The notes: generated by a model not told the origin, from the letters alone. Counted from the first letter of the stretch, positions 46,101-54,625 are shown. The stretch: DNA of 64,000 nt from a bacterium (GCA_016124935.1 WGMS01000014.1:124001-188000); one strand, 5' to 3'. Numbers and translations are program-made.

Positions 46101-48199
46101 AGTTGTTCATAACGATCTAGCTCTGCCATGCTTGCTTTTTTCGGGTCTATCTCTGCTGCCATCTCCGGAGCAGGAGCCTGATCTCCCTGACCGTCCTTGC
46201 CCTGACGAAGTGCTGCCCTTGTGGGGTCATTGCGACCGATTTCAGAAAGACTGTCCACCTGGTGATAGATGTCCTGGCCGATTACAACCGCAAAGGGCAA
46301 TTCGGTCATTCTGGCACCGAATTCAGCCGGGGCGTAGATTCTGTTTGCCCATTTGGAGCCTTTGATCTGGGCTTCGACGATAGCCGAGGCCGAAGCGCTC
46401 GAAGCGGCTTCGGTTCCGGTACGCATATTCTTGAGCATACGCCAGCTGCCGGCACCAAGTCCAAGGGCGGCATCACCGACAAAATAGAGACCCCGGGCGG
46501 TCTGGATGTGTTGACCGAGTTCGGTGTTTTGAAAGTAGGCATTGTTGACGATACCGCTGGCGCCGACGGTGGCACGAAGACCGCCTTTGAAGGCTTGTTT
46601 GGCTGCCTGGCTGAGCACCAGTTGACCGGCGCGGGCCGCTTTGACCGCTGCACCTACCTGGATGGTGCCGGTTACTAACATGGCACCATCTAAAGTGGCT
46701 ATCAGGGCTTTTTCTCCATAGTGGAAAACTTGTTGTCTGGTTCTCCAGGCGGCCAGATCCCTGGCTTGCATTATCTCGACTTTGCCGCCGTTGCGCACCG
46801 GTACCCATTCTTCCGGGTCATATTCCCGCGGGGCTACGTTTATCTCGTTGCCGATTTTGTCGGCCCCGATATTTAGATAGTTGTACCAGTTCGAATATCT
46901 GTACTGAACATCGTTAGTGATGACGATCTTCTTCTTGCCGTCGGCGCCGGTTTTTTCTTCTACGTTGAATTCCAGATCGATGAGGTTATAGTATTTTTCA
47001 GAGCCGTTGACGTTCTCTTTGTCGACGAACTCGCTGATGTCGCCTTTTTGATCCAGTCTGACCCGTCCTTCCGGAGTGTCGATTTCGCCCCAGAAAAGCA
47101 GACGATCCGGATTCTCTTCCAGTTTAATCAGCTCTTTCAGAGCCTGGTCGACTTCCTGTCCATGGTCGGCCATCCACTTGCGCAGGTTCTCCATCTTCGC
47201 TTTGTTCTCGGGATGATCGAGTCTGAGGTCCCTGGGAAGATCGAGTTTGACCTCAGTTATTCTGCCTTTTTCGTCGCGAACTATCTCGGCGCCGGGCGGT
47301 TTTTCGAAGCCGAAACGTTTACCGGCTCTGTCCAGGCTGTCCATAGCCTCTACATAGTTGCGGACTCTGGTGGCAAGATCCACTGCTTCTATCGCAGCTG
47401 CTCGCCATTCTTCCGGTTTGGAGCCTCTTTTATCGAGCCAGGCCGCCTGTTGATCTTTGTCCGGTATCAGTCTGGTGATCTCTTTTTCGAGCAGTCTGTC
47501 CTGCTGTTCCTGCCTGGCTGTCAGGGCTCTGACATCGACCTCTTTGAGCCAGCGCATGGTGTCGTCTATTCTCTCGATTTCGAGGTTGGACGGAACATTG
47601 GCCGAATCCAACTTCAAATCTGGTTTGATTCTGCCGGTCTCCACAAGTTGTTTGTAGTAATCGACCGAGACGACTCTGTTGTTTTGGTCGCCAGGCAATT
47701 GCAGCGGTGTTCCGGAAGGCAGTGGTAGCTGCAGTCTGGTCAGCTCTGTGATCGCACCTGGAACCGCTTGCTTCTCCATCCAGGTAACCATGTTCTTGTA
47801 GGCCTCTTTTGTGGCCGGTCCGAAGCGTCCTTCGCGTTCTTCTTGCTGTATCTTTTCGACGCCTTCTTCGACTTGCCTGGCGAACTCTTCATCAGAGAGA
47901 TTCTCCGGTCGAGGTTGGGAGATAGAGTAGATGTTTACTAACTGCTTCTGAAGGAAAGAGACCCGTCTTTGCTCTTCTTCTGTTAGAGGTTTCTCGGCGG
48001 TATCGTCTACTATCTCCAGCGCCGGGACCACAGCATTCTCTTTGGTTTCAGTTACGCTATCGGTTTGACCGGCTGTCTGGACTTCAGACTTTCTGAGATC
48101 TTCAGATTCGGACTGTAATGTGTCGACAGCTTCTTTCTTCTGATCGGGCTGACTGTCGCCGACTTTTGCTTCGACGGGAAGCTCTCTGGTCTCTGCCAT
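43178..48199 (-). CDS. Giant HEAT-repeat-rich protein, 1673 aa
   Basis: The start is set at ATG 48199 because GGAG lies eight bases upstream; a longer frame to 48271 lacks support. The first 100 residues are acidic and disordered. A middle part (about 480-620) has Gly/Ala-rich weakly hydrophobic stretches (ALIATLDGAMLVTGTIQVGA, GLYFVGDAALGLGAG), possibly membrane-associated. From about residue 750 on, the protein is a long array of helix pairs with HEAT-like character, e.g. RIAAIQSLTEMGSRNAITVL and YEAIKALETLRDPKLRSLV. No enzyme motif is seen. Together with the two genes downstream of 53.2 kb it forms a co-directional cluster and shares their C-rich leader motif. Confidence 0.7.
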   Translation of the reverse strand: MAETRELPVEAKVGDSQPDQKKEAVDTLQSESEDLRKSEVQTAGQTDSVTETKENAVVPALEIVDDTAEKPLTEEEQRRVSFLQKQLVNIYSISQPRPENLSDEEFARQVEEGVEKIQQEEREGRFGPATKEAYKNMVTWMEKQAVPGAITELTRLQLPLPSGTPLQLPGDQNNRVVSVDYYKQLVETGRIKPDLKLDSANVPSNLEIERIDDTMRWLKEVDVRALTARQEQQDRLLEKEITRLIPDKDQQAAWLDKRGSKPEEWRAAAIEAVDLATRVRNYVEAMDSLDRAGKRFGFEKPPGAEIVRDEKGRITEVKLDLPRDLRLDHPENKAKMENLRKWMADHGQEVDQALKELIKLEENPDRLLFWGEIDTPEGRVRLDQKGDISEFVDKENVNGSEKYYNLIDLEFNVEEKTGADGKKKIVITNDVQYRYSNWYNYLNIGADKIGNEINVAPREYDPEEWVPVRNGGKVEIMQARDLAAWRTRQQVFHYGEKALIATLDGAMLVTGTIQVGAAVKAARAGQLVLSQAAKQAFKGGLRATVGASGIVNNAYFQNTELGQHIQTARGLYFVGDAALGLGAGSWRMLKNMRTGTEAASSASASAIVEAQIKGSKWANRIYAPAEFGARMTELPFAVVIGQDIYHQVDSLSEIGRNDPTRAALRQGKDGQGDQAPAPEMAAEIDPKKASMAELDRYEQLLQGENSDPQVKEILDKTRTLLAGDATPEEIDRYKQELVSQFMPDGSQVTDRNSDMSHLQDKSSGFLKYADTKSRATQTAAALALLQLSRNADGALPETLVSREVTIAEYRYSDTVYHEYGSTEVEHTSPARTEKQELKSSDIAAYLRRELVSPKEESKLVASSDLALQLGVASGREVAGVLEDVFSSDKATDIEKSEAILRLGVTVDALKIQEAVSLDARDQFKEDSLKVGLSASAVESYLQNISLTAQNKDHRAAAALMLYANGESDSATRQEMIKQFSRLLGESKAEDGSGENTFSTKALNLLKADMADETKNSERRLNAASAVLDLAGDDAELRLSAYRNLATLINPENVDLSRQVTEKLGAEGMQKLSESESREDKRKANSVREASMAILANTLKGVEDYSLDLKSEGDSAEFIKVLKPVIQGGDQLQKSMVEQSLISLLDQNSDKFANFSPKLRIAAIQSLTEMGSRNAITVLRDTLAGDTERKTQKDWDASVRYEAIKALETLRDPKLRSLVVNLVGTESDPTVSSRLLDVKFTQDRLDPSSEEYKKVFEHTAAALMRDPFEGWTALKEDVERFKRNLPGDQKDDATKYYIRKWREENFPLLDGKTFNSYRDSEGDKAAEAVYAGFLGSLDWFFSARSTIDNEEAKARNTRRQEVTDSRDAQFERLIDRAALRNVDGMKAKLALIDILQNGGQPFASDESDWAQRKSAQAIRDLAKPGVENRDLIVWAVQEGLTKSRNMDHQARRYLADALDQLATPDKNGRRAITREEAALTAASALDLQITQRAPYSADATIESSLVKTIVANGHHKAYPVLEALVKEKQGTDLGREAEDALHKMRDSVIQVWRDTAQDTTTTAAQRALNIEKALEDGNDAQVVIDAIFAAVKKQHTRDAQDPRFNMLRLAMNSSNERVRLAAAGSMIELGSYAGIDLSSALAVLQSIEKDSAVAGLKKDARFYLDLTTPAKSTR

Positions 48200-48222
48200 A
48201 GAAAAACTCCGGAGATAAAAAC

Positions 48223-48236
48223 GGGGGATGGGGGTA
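48223..48236 (-). promoter_or_regulatory. C-rich leader element of the giant HEAT gene
   Basis: On the transcribed strand this reads TACCCCCATCCCCC and lies 23 bases before the ATG at 48199. Similar elements precede the next two genes upstream. Here a separate GGAG lies between the element and the start codon. Confidence 0.5.
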
Positions 48237-48310
48237 TTTATATCTATCGTCATCCGCCCGTTTTTGGACACTTTCCGGACTTTATGGCAGGAATTTCTTT
48301 TGTCTCAGTG

Positions 48311-51300
48311 TTAACGGGGGCTCACCGTCGCTCTCTTCTCGTCTTCGTAGCGAGAATCCCCGGCGAGAGCTTCTTGGTGGTTTGCGTAATAGGCCAGGGC
48401 TGCACTTACGACGATACCCAGAGCCACGCCGCGACTTAGAGAACCTCGTATAGAGCCTTCGCTCCGTCCGGCTGCTTCCCCTTCTTTAATGTGCCTTGCT
48501 ATGTAGTCGTGCGCTTTGTCACGAACTTCAGAACTGCCTGTGCTTTCGAGAATTCTAATCACGGTTTCTAAGTTGCGCGCCCTTGACCTTTCGGCTTCGG
48601 TCTCGCTCTTTTTCAGCCGAGCAATCTCCTGGCGAAGCTCTTCCATCTGGGATTCGCTCACTTTCTCTCCGCGGCTCTCCACTTTGCCGTCGATATTGGC
48701 GCCTTGGGCTATCTCTTTGTTGAACACACCGGCTCCGTTCGAGGAAGCCTCTAAGGATGGCTTGATCTCCACCGGAGTCTCGATCAGACGGGTTCGTCTC
48801 TGGCGAGGGGCGGTCTCGGCCGGCGCTTCCGGAGCTGCTTCGGCCGTTCTTTTCAGTTCTGTGTTTTCTTGTTTCAGGGCTTCTGTTTCGGCTAGCGCGA
48901 CGGCTTGTTGTTTCTCGGCGGTAGCAAGTTTAGCTTGCATCTCGCCAAGCAGCCGACTCATTTCGGCTTTTGCCCTTTCCGCTTCGGAGCGGGCTCTAGC
49001 TAGTTCGGCATCTTTCTTGGCCAGCTCCGCTTGCGTGGCTTCGACCTGGCTGGAGAGCTTCGAGATCTCTCGTGCGGAACTTTCCGCCTGGACGCCCTGC
49101 TCTTTTACCGTCGTTCTGAGATTCTCTATCAGGGCGTTGGCCTGGGCTGCTTCTCTGGCTGCGGTCTGGGCTTCGTTGGCGCGTGCTTCTTTCAGATTGG
49201 CCAGTTCGCCTTCAAGAGCGGTGATTTTTGCATCGGAACTTATCTGGCGTTCGGCGGCTTCAGTTGCGGCGGTCTCTTTCGCCGCTTCTAGCGTGGCGAT
49301 TCTGGTTCTAAGAGTCTCTGCCTCTTTGCCCGACTGTTCTTTTGTTGAAGCAAGCTCCTGTTTTAGGGTCTCTATCTCGGTATTGCTTCTGGTGGCAGCG
49401 TCGGCGGCGGCATTTTTCTCTGCTTCTTGAGCCTCTTTTATCTGAGTTATCTCGGTCTCGAGAGTGCCGATGCGTCTTGTGCTCTCGGCAAGGGCTTCTC
49501 TTGCTTCAGCCAGTTCGGCAACTTTTGTATCTAGTTGAGAAAGTGAAGTGCGGGTTGCATCTTTTGCTTCGACCAGCTCTTTTTTGAGAGTCTCTATTTC
49601 TGTATTGGTTCTGGTGGCAGTCTCGCGAGCCTCGACCTTCTCTTGTTCTCTGGCGGCTTTCAGGTCTTGAACTTGGGTCTCCAGGCTGGTAATGCGCTCC
49701 CCGGCTTCTTTAGACTCGGTCTCTTTAGAGGCTTTCAGTTCGGTCAGTTGTTGTTCTAGAGAGGCGGTTCTCTCGCCGCTGAGTTTAAGAGACTCGGCGG
49801 CGGCTTTGGCTTCGGCTTCTCTATCAACAGTGAGCTTTTCTATTTTAGTTTCAAGGGCTTCAATAGTTCTGGTGGCAGTCTCTTTAGACTGAGCAAGCTC
49901 CTGTTTAAGGGCTTCGGTCTCTTTAGAGTCTGCCTGCTTATCTGCTTCTAGCGTGGCGATTCTGGTTCTAAGAGTCTCTGCCTCTTTGCCCGACTGTTCT
50001 TTTGTTGAAGCCAGCTCCTGTTTGAGGGTCTCTATCTCGGTATTGCTTCTGGTGGCAGCGTCGGCGGCGGCATTTTTCTCTGCTTCTTGAGCCTCTTTTA
50101 TCTGAGTTATCTCGGTTTCGAGAGTGCCGATGCGTCTTGTGCTCTCGGCAAGGGCTTCTCTTGCTTCAGCCAGTTCGGCAACTTTTGTATCTAGCTGGGA
50201 AAGAGAAGTGCGGGTTGCATCTTTTGCTTCGACCAGCTCTTTTTTGAGAGTCTCTATTTCTGTATTCGTTCTGGTGGCAGTATCGCGAGCCTCGACCTTC
50301 TCTTGTTCTCTGGCGGCTTTCAGGTCTTGAACTTGGGTCTCCAGGCTGGTGATGCGCTCCCCGGCTTCTTTAGACTCGGTCTCTTTAGAGGCTTTCAGTT
50401 CGGTCAGTTGCTGTTCAAGCGAAGCGGTTCTCTCGCCACTGGCTTTAAGCGACTCGGCAGCCACTTTGGCTTCAGCCTCTCTATCTGAGGTGAGCTTTTC
50501 TATCTTGGCTTCGAGGGTTTCAATAGTTCTGGTGGCAGTCTCTTTAGACTGGGCAAGCTCCTGTTTAAGGGCTTCGGTCTCTTTAGAGTCTGCCTGCCTA
50601 TCCGCTTCTAGCGTGGCGATTCTGGTTCTGAGGGTTTCTGCTTCTTTGGTTGAGTGTTCTTTTGTTTGAGCCAGCTCTTGTTTGAGGGTCTCTATCTCGG
50701 TATTGCTTCTGGTGGAGGCATCGGCGGCTTCTTTCGACTGGGTTTCATTGTCCGTCTTCAGTTTTGCCACTTCTGATTCAAGAGTTTCTATTCTTAGCGA
50801 ATTTTTCTTGTTCTCGCTTTCTCTTGTATGTTCCAAGTCAGTCAACTGACTTTTGAGACCTTCTATCTGGAGTTTTGCCTGGCGAGCGGCTTCGGCTGCT
50901 TCTTTCGATTCTCCCTGGCGGGCCTGCTCCAGCTTGACCATCTGATCTGTTAAAGATTCTATGGTCTGACCGGATAGTTTGACCGATTCCGCTGAATCTC
51001 TAGCCATTCTTTCTTTGGCCAGTTCTAGCTCCCGAACTTCTTGTTTGAGAGTCTCTATCTCTTTTGCGCTCTTCTCTTTATCGAGACCAGTGGTGCTTTC
51101 TAAGGTCCTCAGACCTTCTTTGAGAGACTTAACTTCTTGATTGGCTTCGGCTACCCTTCTATTCGCCTCACGGATTTCATTTTCCCGAGCTGTCTCTAGA
51201 TTTTTGATCTCGGTTTCTAGGGCTTCGATTTTCGTTCTAGATTGCAGATCCGCTTCGGAGGCTTTCTGCGCCTCTGATTGACGGGTTTGTTCCAATTGTG

Positions 51301-51964
51301 CGACGGTGCTTTTCAGTTTCTCTATCTGCTCGGAGGCTTCTCTTTGCTCGGAAGAGGACTTCTGTCCGGTAAGCTCTGTTTCTACTTTTTTAGGAGTTGT
51401 TTCAGAGTTCGGGTCGGACTTTTGATCAGGTTTTTGTTCGAGGAAATATTTGCCGCCCTCTTTTATCAGTTTGTAGCCGCCATAAGCAAGTGCTGCTATA
51501 GCCACCATCTCCGCCGGTGATCTTTCCGTTCCGTCACCATTGGCTTCCAGCTTTGTTGGTGCAGTATTCTCGGGGGCAGTGGATGCCGAATCGGCGGTTT
51601 CTGCCGGAATGCTTCTGCCTTCTACTTCTAGCTTGACCGGTGCTTGATCGGCAGGCTTGTCCGCTTTTGTGATATCGGCAATATCAGGGGTTTCTCGATC
51701 GGTGGAGGTCTTTGGACCTGGTGGACTCATCAGCTCGTTTATATCTAGGGGAGCGAGTTGAGTCATCTCCATCACTCGCTTCGGAATACGGACCCCGGTG
51801 TCTCCGGGTCCGGACCATGTATCGGCGGCAACTTGTTGCCAGGCCTGTGCTCTCGTGCTCGACTGGTCGGCGCCTGGATTGAAGTCCAAAGTGGAATCCG
51901 CTTTGCCGTTATTAGAGTCTGTTACCCCGGTGCGGGGTTCGTAAGTACCGTTGTTCGCTGCCAT
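48311..51964 (-). CDS. Giant coiled-coil protein with two membrane-like ends, 1217 aa
   Basis: After a disordered N-terminus of about 150 residues comes a hydrophobic segment (MVAIAALAYGGYKLI, about 152-166), then a coiled coil of roughly 860 residues rich in Glu, Thr, Ala and Lys, and a C-terminal unit of about 110 residues that ends in a membrane helix (GVALGIVVSAALAYYA). The two ends match those of the 395-residue paralogue encoded just upstream, so the long coiled coil looks like an insertion or expansion between them. The coil contains two near-identical 220-residue repeats from a 660-bp DNA duplication. If straight, it would span over 100 nm. A tether or scaffold between membranes is plausible; no function is known. 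The start is ATG 51962-51964, without a ribosome-binding site. Confidence 0.75.
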   Translation of the reverse strand: MAANNGTYEPRTGVTDSNNGKADSTLDFNPGADQSSTRAQAWQQVAADTWSGPGDTGVRIPKRVMEMTQLAPLDINELMSPPGPKTSTDRETPDIADITKADKPADQAPVKLEVEGRSIPAETADSASTAPENTAPTKLEANGDGTERSPAEMVAIAALAYGGYKLIKEGGKYFLEQKPDQKSDPNSETTPKKVETELTGQKSSSEQREASEQIEKLKSTVAQLEQTRQSEAQKASEADLQSRTKIEALETEIKNLETARENEIREANRRVAEANQEVKSLKEGLRTLESTTGLDKEKSAKEIETLKQEVRELELAKERMARDSAESVKLSGQTIESLTDQMVKLEQARQGESKEAAEAARQAKLQIEGLKSQLTDLEHTRESENKKNSLRIETLESEVAKLKTDNETQSKEAADASTRSNTEIETLKQELAQTKEHSTKEAETLRTRIATLEADRQADSKETEALKQELAQSKETATRTIETLEAKIEKLTSDREAEAKVAAESLKASGERTASLEQQLTELKASKETESKEAGERITSLETQVQDLKAAREQEKVEARDTATRTNTEIETLKKELVEAKDATRTSLSQLDTKVAELAEAREALAESTRRIGTLETEITQIKEAQEAEKNAAADAATRSNTEIETLKQELASTKEQSGKEAETLRTRIATLEADKQADSKETEALKQELAQSKETATRTIEALETKIEKLTVDREAEAKAAAESLKLSGERTASLEQQLTELKASKETESKEAGERITSLETQVQDLKAAREQEKVEARETATRTNTEIETLKKELVEAKDATRTSLSQLDTKVAELAEAREALAESTRRIGTLETEITQIKEAQEAEKNAAADAATRSNTEIETLKQELASTKEQSGKEAETLRTRIATLEAAKETAATEAAERQISSDAKITALEGELANLKEARANEAQTAAREAAQANALIENLRTTVKEQGVQAESSAREISKLSSQVEATQAELAKKDAELARARSEAERAKAEMSRLLGEMQAKLATAEKQQAVALAETEALKQENTELKRTAEAAPEAPAETAPRQRRTRLIETPVEIKPSLEASSNGAGVFNKEIAQGANIDGKVESRGEKVSESQMEELRQEIARLKKSETEAERSRARNLETVIRILESTGSSEVRDKAHDYIARHIKEGEAAGRSEGSIRGSLSRGVALGIVVSAALAYYANHQEALAGDSRYEDEKRATVSPR
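49284..50735 (-). repeat. 660-bp tandem repeat inside the coiled-coil gene
   Basis: Copy A is 49284-49943, copy B is 49944-50603, and a partial third copy starts at 50604 and fades near 50735. A and B are almost identical at the DNA level, with only scattered substitutions, so the duplication is recent or kept uniform by recombination. The unit is 220 codons and keeps the frame. Confidence 0.92.
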
Positions 51965-51973
51965 AACAATAGA

Positions 51974-51994
51974 GGGGGAGGGGGTAGAGAAACA
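51974..51994 (-). promoter_or_regulatory. C-rich leader element of the coiled-coil gene
   Basis: On the transcribed strand it begins TGTTTCTCTACCCCC and continues with a second run of C. It ends nine bases before the ATG at 51964, where a ribosome-binding site would normally be, and no such site is present. Confidence 0.55.
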
Positions 51995-52049
51995 ATTGTT
52001 TTAGATTTACTGTTTCGGTATCTATGCAGCAAGATGTTTTTTTCGACAA

Positions 52050-53237
52050 CTATTTACCGGATACTCCGGCGCGATTCTCTTCTTCAAGGTTCGGTTGATG
52101 ATCGAGAGTGGACATATAGTAGGCAAGAGCTGCGCTTATAATGATGCCTATGCCGACAGCACGGCCAAGTTTGCCACCACCGCTTCTTTCGGCTTCTGCT
52201 TTTCTATTTCCTTCGGCGATTCTGCTGCGAATGTATTTGTGGGCGGCTTCCTGCACTCGTGGACTGTCACTGTTCTCCAGGATTTTGACGACACGTTCAA
52301 GATTCTGGGCTCTTTTGTTCTCTGCTTCTACTTTGCTCTCTTTAAGCCTGCGAATCTCTTCTTTTATAGTATCGACTTCGGATCGGGTCAGGCTTTCGGC
52401 GGCTCTGTCGCTTCCTAGAATCGCTGCGGAGCCGGAGGCCAATTTTCGTTCGAACACACCGGAAGTGTTCTTTTCTGCTTCCACTCTCTCTTCGAAGCGG
52501 GTCGGTGACTCGCCGTCTACTATTCTGGGTTTTCGACCGCGTCTTTCTACCTCGGTCTCATCACCGCTTTTGGTCACTGTCTCTGCGTTTTTATCAACGG
52601 GTTTTTCAGTCTTTTCTGACTTCTCTGATTTTTCTGATGTTGAGCCTTCTACAGCAGGAGCTTCTTTTGCCTGTCTCTGCAGAACGAACTTACGACCTTG
52701 CTTAATGACCTGGTAGCCGCCATAAAGGACAAGGGCAGAAATCAGAGGATTCTCTTTAATCTTGTGCCAGAGGTCCGGTTCGAATTCTATTCGATCATCA
52801 ATTTCTGGAATGTCGAGCTTGTCCAGAGAGCCGAGCTTATCGAGGGCCGGCAATGGTGCCGATTCTATTGCTTTGACTATCTCTTCGGGCCTTTTGGTAG
52901 TGCCGTCTTCCGGTTTGATAAAGGCTTTCAAGAGAGATTGGCGGAGGGCGTCTTCCTGGGCTTTGGCTGCCGCTTCTTGATCTTCCGGCTGGGGAAGAGG
53001 CTTATCATCGTCGCCGGCCTGGGCTAATACTATATGTTCACTGTTGCCACCATAATCAATCGGTTCTATGTTGAGCATGCCGTCTTCGCCAACTGTTTCT
53101 GAGAGAGGCATTGCCGGTTTAGAAGGAGGCTCAAATTCATACGCTTCCAAGATAAGAGCGCCTGGGTCTATTCTGGGTGGTAAGGCATCACTTTCTGTGC
53201 TGACCCTATCAGGTCTGAAGACTGTGGGATTTTCCAT
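52050..53237 (-). CDS. Tail-anchored-like coiled-coil protein, 395 aa, paralogue of the giant protein
   Basis: This protein is the short form of its downstream neighbour. It has a disordered acidic N-terminus, a hydrophobic segment (ISALVLYGGYQVIKQGRKF, about 165-184), a charged linker of about 70 residues, and a C-terminal unit (about 275-380) with helices (IKEEIRRLKESKVEAEN, NLERVVKILEN) and a final membrane helix (AVGIGIIISAALAYYM). The helices and membrane helix match those of the 1217-residue protein. The start is ATG 53235-53237; the C-rich element lies 14 bases upstream. Function unknown. Confidence 0.75.
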   Translation of the reverse strand: MENPTVFRPDRVSTESDALPPRIDPGALILEAYEFEPPSKPAMPLSETVGEDGMLNIEPIDYGGNSEHIVLAQAGDDDKPLPQPEDQEAAAKAQEDALRQSLLKAFIKPEDGTTKRPEEIVKAIESAPLPALDKLGSLDKLDIPEIDDRIEFEPDLWHKIKENPLISALVLYGGYQVIKQGRKFVLQRQAKEAPAVEGSTSEKSEKSEKTEKPVDKNAETVTKSGDETEVERRGRKPRIVDGESPTRFEERVEAEKNTSGVFERKLASGSAAILGSDRAAESLTRSEVDTIKEEIRRLKESKVEAENKRAQNLERVVKILENSDSPRVQEAAHKYIRSRIAEGNRKAEAERSGGGKLGRAVGIGIIISAALAYYMSTLDHQPNLEEENRAGVSGK

Positions 53238-53251
53238 CGTTCAAGATTTAA

Positions 53252-53270
53252 GGGGTGGGGTAAAGAAACA
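53252..53270 (-). promoter_or_regulatory. C-rich leader element of the 395-aa gene
   Basis: On the transcribed strand this reads TGTTTCTTTACCCCACCCC. It matches the element upstream of the coiled-coil gene almost base for base and sits 14 bases before the ATG at 53237. No purine-rich ribosome-binding site is seen. Confidence 0.55.
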
Positions 53271-53665
53271 TGGGAACTCTAATCTGGATCGAATCGGTTG
53301 GGATAATTCGAACGTTGCCGTTCCACATTTACATCTATGCGGATTGTTTTGTTTTTCGACTGCGAACAGAAAAAATTCGAGACAGTCACAAATTTGCCAC
53401 AAATAATTGGAAAAGTAGAGATAAAGAGACTGTAGGAAGACCGTTCTTTATTGAGGATCCCCGGGTGGCTGACTGGTCCAATGTCGAAAAAGAGATAGCC
53501 TGCGATTTCGCTCTATTCAGCGATGAAAGAATAGATGTGGACTATCGACTGTGGCTCAAGCAGAAAAACGAGATCGTGGCGCTTCGCTATCTGGTCGCCA
53601 TGCAGATGCTGGGAATCTTTGTACTTGCTGTGGCAGTCGCCTATTTGATGATAGGCTGGTATTGA
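53270..53665 (+). CDS. Small C-terminally anchored membrane protein
   Basis: The frame is open from ATG 53270 (131 residues), but this start lies in the promoter area of the leftward gene. A GTG at 53465, eight bases after GAGG, would give a 67-residue product and looks more natural. Both versions end in one membrane helix (LVAMQMLGIFVLAVAVAYLM) with almost no tail, after an acidic segment. I do not recognise it. Its stop is followed, one base later, by the end of the convergent kinase gene. Confidence 0.5.
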   Translation: MGTLIWIESVGIIRTLPFHIYIYADCFVFRLRTEKIRDSHKFATNNWKSRDKETVGRPFFIEDPRVADWSNVEKEIACDFALFSDERIDVDYRLWLKQKNEIVALRYLVAMQMLGIFVLAVAVAYLMIGWY

Positions 53666-53666
53666 A

Positions 53667-54524
53667 TCAATCTATAGTCGCATTTTGAAGAGCCGAGCGC
53701 ATCTCTTCGATTTTCTGATAGCGACCTTCCGGCTCTTTCATGAGAGCTATCATCATTATCTTCTTGAGATCTTCCGGGACCATAATATGCCGGGGGATTC
53801 TGTCGAGGGGAATCGAAGTTCGATGGATTTGATTTTCCATAGTTTCACGGGCGGTGGTACCGGCCACCGGTGCGATGCCGGTTAGAGCGCGGAACATGAC
53901 ACAGCCGAGAGAATAGATGTCGGAGCGGGGATCGATAGACTTGCCCAGACATTGCTCTGGGCTCATGTAGGCTGGGGTTCCCACCACATAACCTTCGAGA
54001 GTAACCTTCTCTTCGGCTGCCTTTGTAGAATCTATATGCCGGGCAAGACCGAAATCGACGAGCTTTACGTTCTGGTTTTCTCTGCCTTTGTTCTGGACTA
54101 TGATGTTGCTGGGCTTTAAATCTCTGTGAACAAGACCGCGACCATGAGCATGGGCGAGGGCGTCAGTGACTTGCAGAAAGATGTCGACACAGTCTCGGGC
54201 TTCCAGGGGACCGTTTCTTCGGATCATCCTTCGAAGGGTCACACCTTTGATAAGCTCCATGACGATATAGCAGCTACCATCTTCGGTATCGCCAAATTCG
54301 TAGACTTTTACGATGTTAGGATGCTCCAGCTCGCTTGCCGCTTTTGCCTCTCTTTTAAAGCGCTGAATAGCTCTATCTTGATTGGCATAAGTCGAAGTGA
54401 GGAACTTGATGGCGAATTCCAGATCCGAATCGATAGATGTTGCTTGAAACACCTCACCAAGATGACCCTGGCCGATTTTCTCTTTGATGACGTATTTGTT
54501 TGCTAGGGTCTCTGCTCGGGTCAC
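53667..54524 (-). CDS. Soluble Ser/Thr protein kinase
   Basis: The 285-residue protein is almost nothing but a Hanks-type kinase domain: glycine loop GQGHLGEVF, lysine in FAIKFL, HRDLKPSN, VDFGLAR, and MSPEQC. It starts at GTG 54524. It has no sensor, membrane segment or ribbon, unlike the membrane kinase at 9317-11272, so it may be activated by a partner. All catalytic residues are present. The neighbouring small membrane protein gene converges on it. Confidence 0.93.
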   Translation of the reverse strand: MTRAETLANKYVIKEKIGQGHLGEVFQATSIDSDLEFAIKFLTSTYANQDRAIQRFKREAKAASELEHPNIVKVYEFGDTEDGSCYIVMELIKGVTLRRMIRRNGPLEARDCVDIFLQVTDALAHAHGRGLVHRDLKPSNIIVQNKGRENQNVKLVDFGLARHIDSTKAAEEKVTLEGYVVGTPAYMSPEQCLGKSIDPRSDIYSLGCVMFRALTGIAPVAGTTARETMENQIHRTSIPLDRIPRHIMVPEDLKKIMMIALMKEPEGRYQKIEEMRSALQNATID

Positions 54525-54580
54525 TGCAGGAATTCCGAAAGGTCGCTGGTCTATATTTTTTACCCGCTTGGCTCGATTTT

Positions 54581-54611
54581 AAAAAGGAAGAGCCTCTTTT
54601 CAGAGGCTCTT
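54581..54611 (-). terminator. Rho-independent terminator of the NPPG-repeat gene
   Basis: A perfect 10-bp stem (54588-54597 with 54602-54611) with a four-base loop. On the minus strand it is followed by CC and then a run of T. It lies 15 bases after the stop of the NPPG gene. Confidence 0.85.
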
Positions 54612-54625
54612 GTTGAAGGCATATT

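Noticed and set aside
48516-49430. A 304-codon open frame on the plus strand inside the coiled-coil gene
   Set aside because: It is the complement of a Glu/Ala/Ser-rich repeat coding region, which rarely makes stops on the other strand; the product is a low-complexity Ser/Ala string.
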